Position numbers and translations under genes: made by a program. This document shows positions 59,968-64,000 of a DNA stretch of 64,000 nucleotides, piece after piece. The stretch is from KBS50 sp042434095. GTDB taxonomy: Bacteria; Actinomycetota; Actinomycetes; Mycobacteriales; Micromonosporaceae. Where the stretch lies: NCBI RefSeq assembly GCF_042434095.1, contig NZ_JBHLUE010000016.1:496001-560000 (forward strand). Direction: 5' to 3'. The notes beneath the pieces were generated by a model that worked only from the letters and a program-made list of their open reading frames with translations, was not told the DNA's origin and did not search any database. Each line of letters starts with the position of its first letter. The stretch's first letter is position 1.

Positions 59968-60966
59968 TCAGTCCGGCTCATCGGACGGCGGCGGGCCGTC
60001 GGGCGGTTCGGCAAACCGCTGGTACGCCGGGCGGAGCCGGGCCAGCAGCCCGGGACCGCCCAGGTCGCGGGCCGGCACGTCGAGCTGGCGCAGCAGCAGG
60101 TCCACATCGGCGCGTACCGCCGTCGGCCGGGCCGGCAACGGCACCGGCGCCACCCAGAACCGCTCGACCGCCTCATCCAGGGGGTTCTCGGCCAGCCCGC
60201 TGAGCGCCGTCGCGGCGCCCGGCCCGCCGGGCCCGGCGCCCGCCTCCGGACCGGTCGCCCCGGCGCCGCCGGCGGCGGTTTCCGACCCTGTCTCGGCGCC
60301 GGCCGATCGGGACCCGGTCCCGGCGCCGGCCGATCCGGACCCCGGCTCGGCGCCGGCCGATCGGGCGCCGGCGCCCGCGGACCGGGCGGCCCGCAGCCGG
60401 GCCAGCAGCTCGTCCCGGTCCCGGCCCCGCCAGCGCAGCAGCAGGAACGGGTCGGCGTCCAGCGCCTCGGCCAGCAGATAGAAGGTGGCGGCCAGATGCT
60501 TGCACGGGACCGCCGGGTCGGGGCAGCCGCACCGCATGCTCATCTCGTCCACATCGGACGGGAACAGCGGCGCGCCTTCGGCCGCGAACACGTCGGCCAG
60601 CTCGGCCGGCAGGTCGCCGGCGAGCAGCCGGGCGCTGTAGAACGCCTGCGCCGCCAGCACGCCCTCCAGCCGCGCCCACACCCGCGCGTCGAACGCCGGC
60701 AGCCCGATCCGGACCGGGTACGGCTGCGGCCGCGAGCCCTGCACCTCGGCCGCCACCACCCCGGGCGCCACATCGAGGCGCAGCACCTGACCGGAGCGCG
60801 CGTACGACCGGCCCCGGGTCATCCGGGTGCCCAGGGCGAACGACTCCAGCACCTCGACGAAGCGGCGGGACCACCAGGAGGTGCCGATGCTGCCCCGCGT
60901 CGACCGGGCCCGCAGGCCCCCCTGCACCCGCCGGGGCGGCCCGAAGTCCGAAAAGTCCCGCCTCAC
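59968..60966 (-). CDS. SWIM zinc-finger domain protein
   Basis: 332 residues. SWIM motif CGCPDPAVPCKH (CxCx7CxH) lies around residue 145, after FSDFGPPRRVQGGLRARSTR and SWWSRRFVEVLESFALGTRM at the N-terminus. A Ser/Ala/Gly-rich linker with 27-bp repeats and a C-terminal segment (ADVDLLLRQLDVPARDLGGP) follow. Such proteins are invariably coupled with the SNF2-type helicase encoded just upstream; the pair is thought to act in DNA metabolism, though the exact role is unknown. The GTG at 60966 overlaps the helicase stop (GTGA). Confidence 0.9.
   Translation of the reverse strand: MRRDFSDFGPPRRVQGGLRARSTRGSIGTSWWSRRFVEVLESFALGTRMTRGRSYARSGQVLRLDVAPGVVAAEVQGSRPQPYPVRIGLPAFDARVWARLEGVLAAQAFYSARLLAGDLPAELADVFAAEGAPLFPSDVDEMSMRCGCPDPAVPCKHLAATFYLLAEALDADPFLLLRWRGRDRDELLARLRAARSAGAGARSAGAEPGSGSAGAGTGSRSAGAETGSETAAGGAGATGPEAGAGPGGPGAATALSGLAENPLDEAVERFWVAPVPLPARPTAVRADVDLLLRQLDVPARDLGGPGLLARLRPAYQRFAEPPDGPPPSDEPD
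60271..60375. repeat. 27-bp tandem repeat, 3-4 copies, in the SWIM gene
   Basis: GGCGCCGGCCGATCGGGACC + CGGTCCC and variants at 60295, 60322 and 60349, with a shorter diverged unit before. Encodes a Ser-Ala-Gly-Ala-Gly/Glu-rich linker. Confidence 0.8.
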
Positions 60967-63900
60967 TCCACCACCGCCGACGACTCCAGCGCGAACAACC
61001 GGCGCAGCTGCGTGCTGGACAGCTCGGTGAGCCACTGCTCGCCGGTGCCGACGATCCGCTGGGCCAGCCCGCGCTTCTCCGCCATCATGGCCGCCACCTT
61101 CTCCTCGACCGTGCCGGCGCAGACGAACTTGCGGACCTGCACGGCCCGCCGCTGGCCGATCCGGAACGCCCGGTCGGTCGCCTGATCCTCCACGGCCGGA
61201 TTCCACCAGCGGTCCACGTGCACCACGTGGTTGGCCGCGGTCAGCGTGAGACCGGTGCCGCCGGCCTTGAGCGACAGCACGAACAGCGGCGGGCCGCTCC
61301 CGGCCGGATCCTGGAACCGGGTCACCAGCGCGTCCCGGTCGACCTTCGACACCCCGCCGTGCAGGTACGCCACCTCCCGCCCGGTCCGCGCCGAGAGGTA
61401 CGCCCGGAGCATCCCGCCGAACTCGGCGTACTGGGTGAACAGCAGGGCCTTCTCCCCCACCGCGAGCACCTCCTCGACGATCTCCTCGAGCCGGGCCAGC
61501 TTGCCGGACCGGCCGGCCAGGTCGGAGCCGTCCCGCAGCAGCTGGGCCGGATGGTTGCAGACCTGCTTCAGCTTGGTCATGGTGGCCAGCACCAGCCCCC
61601 GGCGCTCCATGCCGTCGCTGCGCTCGATCCGCGCCAGCATGTCGTCGACCACGGCTTGGTACAGCGCCGCCTGCTCACCCGTGAGGTTGCACAGCACCTC
61701 CATCTCGAGCTTCTCCGGCAGGTCGGAGATGATGGCCGGGTCCGTCTTGAGCCGGCGCAGCACGAACGGGCCGGTGATCCGGCGCAGCCGCTCGGCCGCG
61801 GCGTCGTCGCCGTGCCGCTCGATCGGCTCGGCATAGCTCTTCCGGAACGCGGTGGCGGCGCCCAGCAGCCCGGGATTGGCGAACTCCATGATGGACCACA
61901 GGTCGGCCAGCCGGTTCTCCACCGGCGTACCGGTGACGGCGATCCGGTGCCGGGCCGGCAGCGCGCGGATGGCCCCGGCCTGCCGGGTGGCCGCGTTCTT
62001 GATCGACTGGGCCTCGTCGACCACGATCCGGTGCCAGTCGATCCCGGCCAGCGCCACCGCGTCCCGGGCCGCCAGCGAGTACGTGGTGAGCACCAGGTCC
62101 GCGTCCCGCACGGCCGCCGCGAACTCCGCTCCCCGGGCCCGCTCCGCGCCGTGGTGCACGTGCACCCGCAGCCCCGGGACGAACCGGGCCGCCTCCCGCT
62201 GCCAGTTGCCGACCAGCGACATCGGGCAGATCACCAGCGTCGGCCCGGCGCCTTCTACCCGTTTTGATATGAGCGACAGCATTTCCAGGGTTTTGCCGAG
62301 GCCCATGTCGTCCGCGAGGATTCCGCCCAGGCCCAGGGACTCCAGGAAGGACAGCCAAGCCAGGCCGCGCTGCTGGTAGGGACGCAGCTTCCCGACGAAG
62401 CCCGGCGGCGCCTCCACCGGCGCGAGGTGCCGCTCCACCCGGCCCGCCAGCAGGTCGCCCAGCGCGCCCTCGGCGCTCACCTCAAGGATCGGCAGCGCGT
62501 CCGGGTCGTCCCGCCCGTCGAGGGCCAGCCGGAGCAGGTCGGTGACGCTCATCCGGCCGCCGGAGCGGAGCAGCTTCAGCCCGGCCGCCAGCCGCCGGGA
62601 GTCCAGCTCCACCCACTGGCCGCGCAGCCGGACCAGCGGCGTCTTCAGGGTGGCCAGCGACTCCAGCTCCGTCGCGGTGAGCGACTGGTCGCCCAGCGCC
62701 ACGTCCCAGCGGTATTCCAGCAGCGCATCCTGGCCGATCCCGGCCCGCCCGGCCACCGTGCCGGGCGCCGTGGGGCTGCCGGCGCGCAGCCGGGCCCCGA
62801 GCCGGCTGCCCGGCCGACGCCACCAGCCCGGCAGCAGCACGCCGAAGCCGGCCGCGTGCAGCACCGGCGCGCCCTCGGTGAGGAACCGGTGAGCGCCCTC
62901 GGTGGTCAGGTCCAGCCCGGTCGGGGTGGCGGTCCGCAACGCGTCGGTGAGCTCGGGCCAGAGCCGGCTGGCCCGGCCCAGCTCGGCGAGCAGGGTCTCC
63001 TGCGGCGCGCCGATCGGCCGGCTCGGCGGGCCGAGCGGCCCGTCCGCGGCCCAGACGCTCCCGGCGTCGATCAGCCCGGACCCGTCGGCCGGCCGGAGCC
63101 CGAACTCCACCCGCCACCCATCCGGCGCGCCGCCGGCGTTCGCCGCGGCCCCACCATCCGGCGCGCCGCCGACGGCCGGACCGACCCCGCGGTCGGACCC
63201 GATCGCTGCCGCCGGGGCGACCGGACCATCGGACCCCGACCCGACGGCCGGCACGACCGCCGGCGCCGTGAGCTCGATCTCGGCGGGAATCTCGGGCGGT
63301 TCGACCAGCCGGAAGGTGGCCCGGGTCGGTCCGCCGGCCGCGTCCCGCTGCCAGTCGGCCAGGTCGCGGGCCAGGTCCGCCAGAACGGCGGCGGCCGCCC
63401 GGACCGTCCGCTGCCGGCCGGTGAGCGCCGCCAGCCAGCGCCGGGTCGCCTCCGCCCGCCCGGTCGCCCGGCCCGGCGGGACCAGCCCGAGGTCGTCCAG
63501 GGCGATCCGGGCGGCCGCGTCGGTCAGCGCGTCCAGGGCGTCGGCGACCAGCGCGGCCAGCGGGGTGTCCGGGTCGGCGGCCCGGACGGCCGGCGGCAGC
63601 GCCAGGGCGAGGGACCGGGCCCAGGCCGCGTCGGCCCCGGTGGGCAGCGGGCGCCAGACGGCCCGGGCGCCGGCCGGGTCGAGTTCCAGGCCGGGCAGCG
63701 TGCGGCCGCGCTCGACGAGGTCGACGGCGAAGGCCGCGAGCTGGCCGAGCTGCCGCAGGGTCGCCCCGGGCGCCGCGGTCGGAATCGCCCCGTTGGCCGG
63801 TTCCACGGCGAGCCGGAGCAGGGCCGGCAGCGCCAGGTCGGCGTCGTACTCCAGGCTGGGCGCCCGCCAGCCGGCCAGGGTGAGCCGCCCGCGCGCCGCC

Positions 63901-64000
63901 GGGACCGGCTCGGCGCGGATCAGCTCGGGCGACTCGACCGGTACGCCGGCGCGGGTGGGCAGGGCGAGCAGGGTGCTCCCGGTGGTGGCCTTGGCGCCCA
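60963..64000 (-). CDS. SNF2-family DEAD/DEAH-box helicase (5' end beyond the window)
   Basis: At least 1012 residues; the reading frame stays open through position 64000, so the start is outside. Motif I: ILADDMGLGKTLEMLSLISK; motif II: IVVDEAQSIKNAATRQ; motif III region ALPARHRIAVTGTPVENRLA; C-terminal helicase motifs LFVLSLKAGGTGLTLTAANH and VDRWWNPAVEDQATDRAFRI + GQRR. The N-terminal half contains the SNF2-associated region (LLDAAGFGVLLPGWW-like, here VLHAAGFGVLLPGWWRRPGS). These bacterial Swi2/Snf2 ATPases translocate on DNA and act with the SWIM protein encoded next. A low-complexity Ala/Gly/Asp insert lies at about 63120-63250. Confidence 0.95.
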   Translation of the reverse strand, partial: GAKATTGSTLLALPTRAGVPVESPELIRAEPVPAARGRLTLAGWRAPSLEYDADLALPALLRLAVEPANGAIPTAAPGATLRQLGQLAAFAVDLVERGRTLPGLELDPAGARAVWRPLPTGADAAWARSLALALPPAVRAADPDTPLAALVADALDALTDAAARIALDDLGLVPPGRATGRAEATRRWLAALTGRQRTVRAAAAVLADLARDLADWQRDAAGGPTRATFRLVEPPEIPAEIELTAPAVVPAVGSGSDGPVAPAAAIGSDRGVGPAVGGAPDGGAAANAGGAPDGWRVEFGLRPADGSGLIDAGSVWAADGPLGPPSRPIGAPQETLLAELGRASRLWPELTDALRTATPTGLDLTTEGAHRFLTEGAPVLHAAGFGVLLPGWWRRPGSRLGARLRAGSPTAPGTVAGRAGIGQDALLEYRWDVALGDQSLTATELESLATLKTPLVRLRGQWVELDSRRLAAGLKLLRSGGRMSVTDLLRLALDGRDDPDALPILEVSAEGALGDLLAGRVERHLAPVEAPPGFVGKLRPYQQRGLAWLSFLESLGLGGILADDMGLGKTLEMLSLISKRVEGAGPTLVICPMSLVGNWQREAARFVPGLRVHVHHGAERARGAEFAAAVRDADLVLTTYSLAARDAVALAGIDWHRIVVDEAQSIKNAATRQAGAIRALPARHRIAVTGTPVENRLADLWSIMEFANPGLLGAATAFRKSYAEPIERHGDDAAAERLRRITGPFVLRRLKTDPAIISDLPEKLEMEVLCNLTGEQAALYQAVVDDMLARIERSDGMERRGLVLATMTKLKQVCNHPAQLLRDGSDLAGRSGKLARLEEIVEEVLAVGEKALLFTQYAEFGGMLRAYLSARTGREVAYLHGGVSKVDRDALVTRFQDPAGSGPPLFVLSLKAGGTGLTLTAANHVVHVDRWWNPAVEDQATDRAFRIGQRRAVQVRKFVCAGTVEEKVAAMMAEKRGLAQRIVGTGEQWLTELSSTQLRRLFALESSAVVE

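Overview
The window is chromosomal DNA of a very GC-rich actinomycete. Gene content (F420 enzyme, NarL-type two-component pair, two type I glutamine synthetases with GlnE, histone-H1-like basic protein, DUF1501/DUF1800 pair) and the dispersed AAGGGGCCCTT hairpin repeats point to the Micromonosporaceae, most likely a Micromonospora-like organism (inference; no 16S is present). About 60 protein genes and one RNA gene (rnpB) are visible. There are no tRNAs, insertion sequences, CRISPR arrays or biosynthetic clusters. An assembly gap of 203 N preceded by a 25-nt poly-C run lies at 23349-23576.

Layout. 1-112: 5' end of an archaeal-type aspartyl-tRNA synthetase on the minus strand, preceded by a translational T-box-like leader. 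606-9182: lipA, a large LuxR-type ATPase regulator, a DUF4191 membrane protein, a cyclase-family protein, an RDD protein and glnA1 with a four-half-site GlnR box. 9434-16338: ECF sigma factor with SnoaL-like tail, divergent RibD-like reductase, glnE, a glutamine amidotransferase and an LD-carboxypeptidase. 16520-22865: secreted protein, glycosyltransferase, a NACHT-type STAND ATPase (the best candidate immune gene here) and an Rv2466c-like thioredoxin-fold protein. 22861-25388: minisatellite arrays, a small kinase broken by the assembly gap, and a DUF222-HNH endonuclease. 25389-29873: glnA2 (also with a GlnR box), nadE and panB. 29974-35268: BtuF-like protein, F420:NADP oxidoreductase, RNB ribonuclease, H1-like protein and a NUDIX hydrolase. 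35284-41435: VOC/MarR pair, asparaginase, frameshifted VOC gene, GAF-PP2C phosphatase, DUF5990, rnpB, TauE/SafE permease and an XRE regulator. 41436-47522: DUF2975/XRE operon, MarR, NarL two-component system, and MctP-type symporter with a DUF3311 partner. 47663-53225: RNase H/phosphatase, zinc-ribbon coiled-coil protein, Nif3, flavoprotein, XRE-TPR regulator and prim-pol domain protein. 53580-59216: FMN-binding, ferric-reductase-like, DUF1501 and DUF1800 operon. 59665-64000: DUF3040, SWIM zinc finger and SNF2 helicase (cut by the window end).

Themes. Nitrogen: glnA1, its adenylyltransferase glnE, glnA2, nadE, an asparaginase and two GlnR boxes form a conserved actinobacterial neighbourhood. 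Expression style: at least a dozen genes start with an ATG or GTG lying 6-8 nt after a TANNNT -10 hexamer and lack a Shine-Dalgarno, so leaderless transcription is common; the other genes carry clear GGAGG sites or 4-nt GTGA overlaps. Genome plasticity: in-frame tandem repeats (15-30 bp units) have expanded in the linkers or termini of about ten otherwise conserved proteins, and non-coding arrays of 59 bp and 43 bp sit between genes.

Strongest leads: the T-box leader on the AspRS-type gene (UGGC core matching a G73 discriminator), the NACHT protein, and the four-gene DUF1800/DUF1501/ferric reductase/flavinylated FMN-binding operon.
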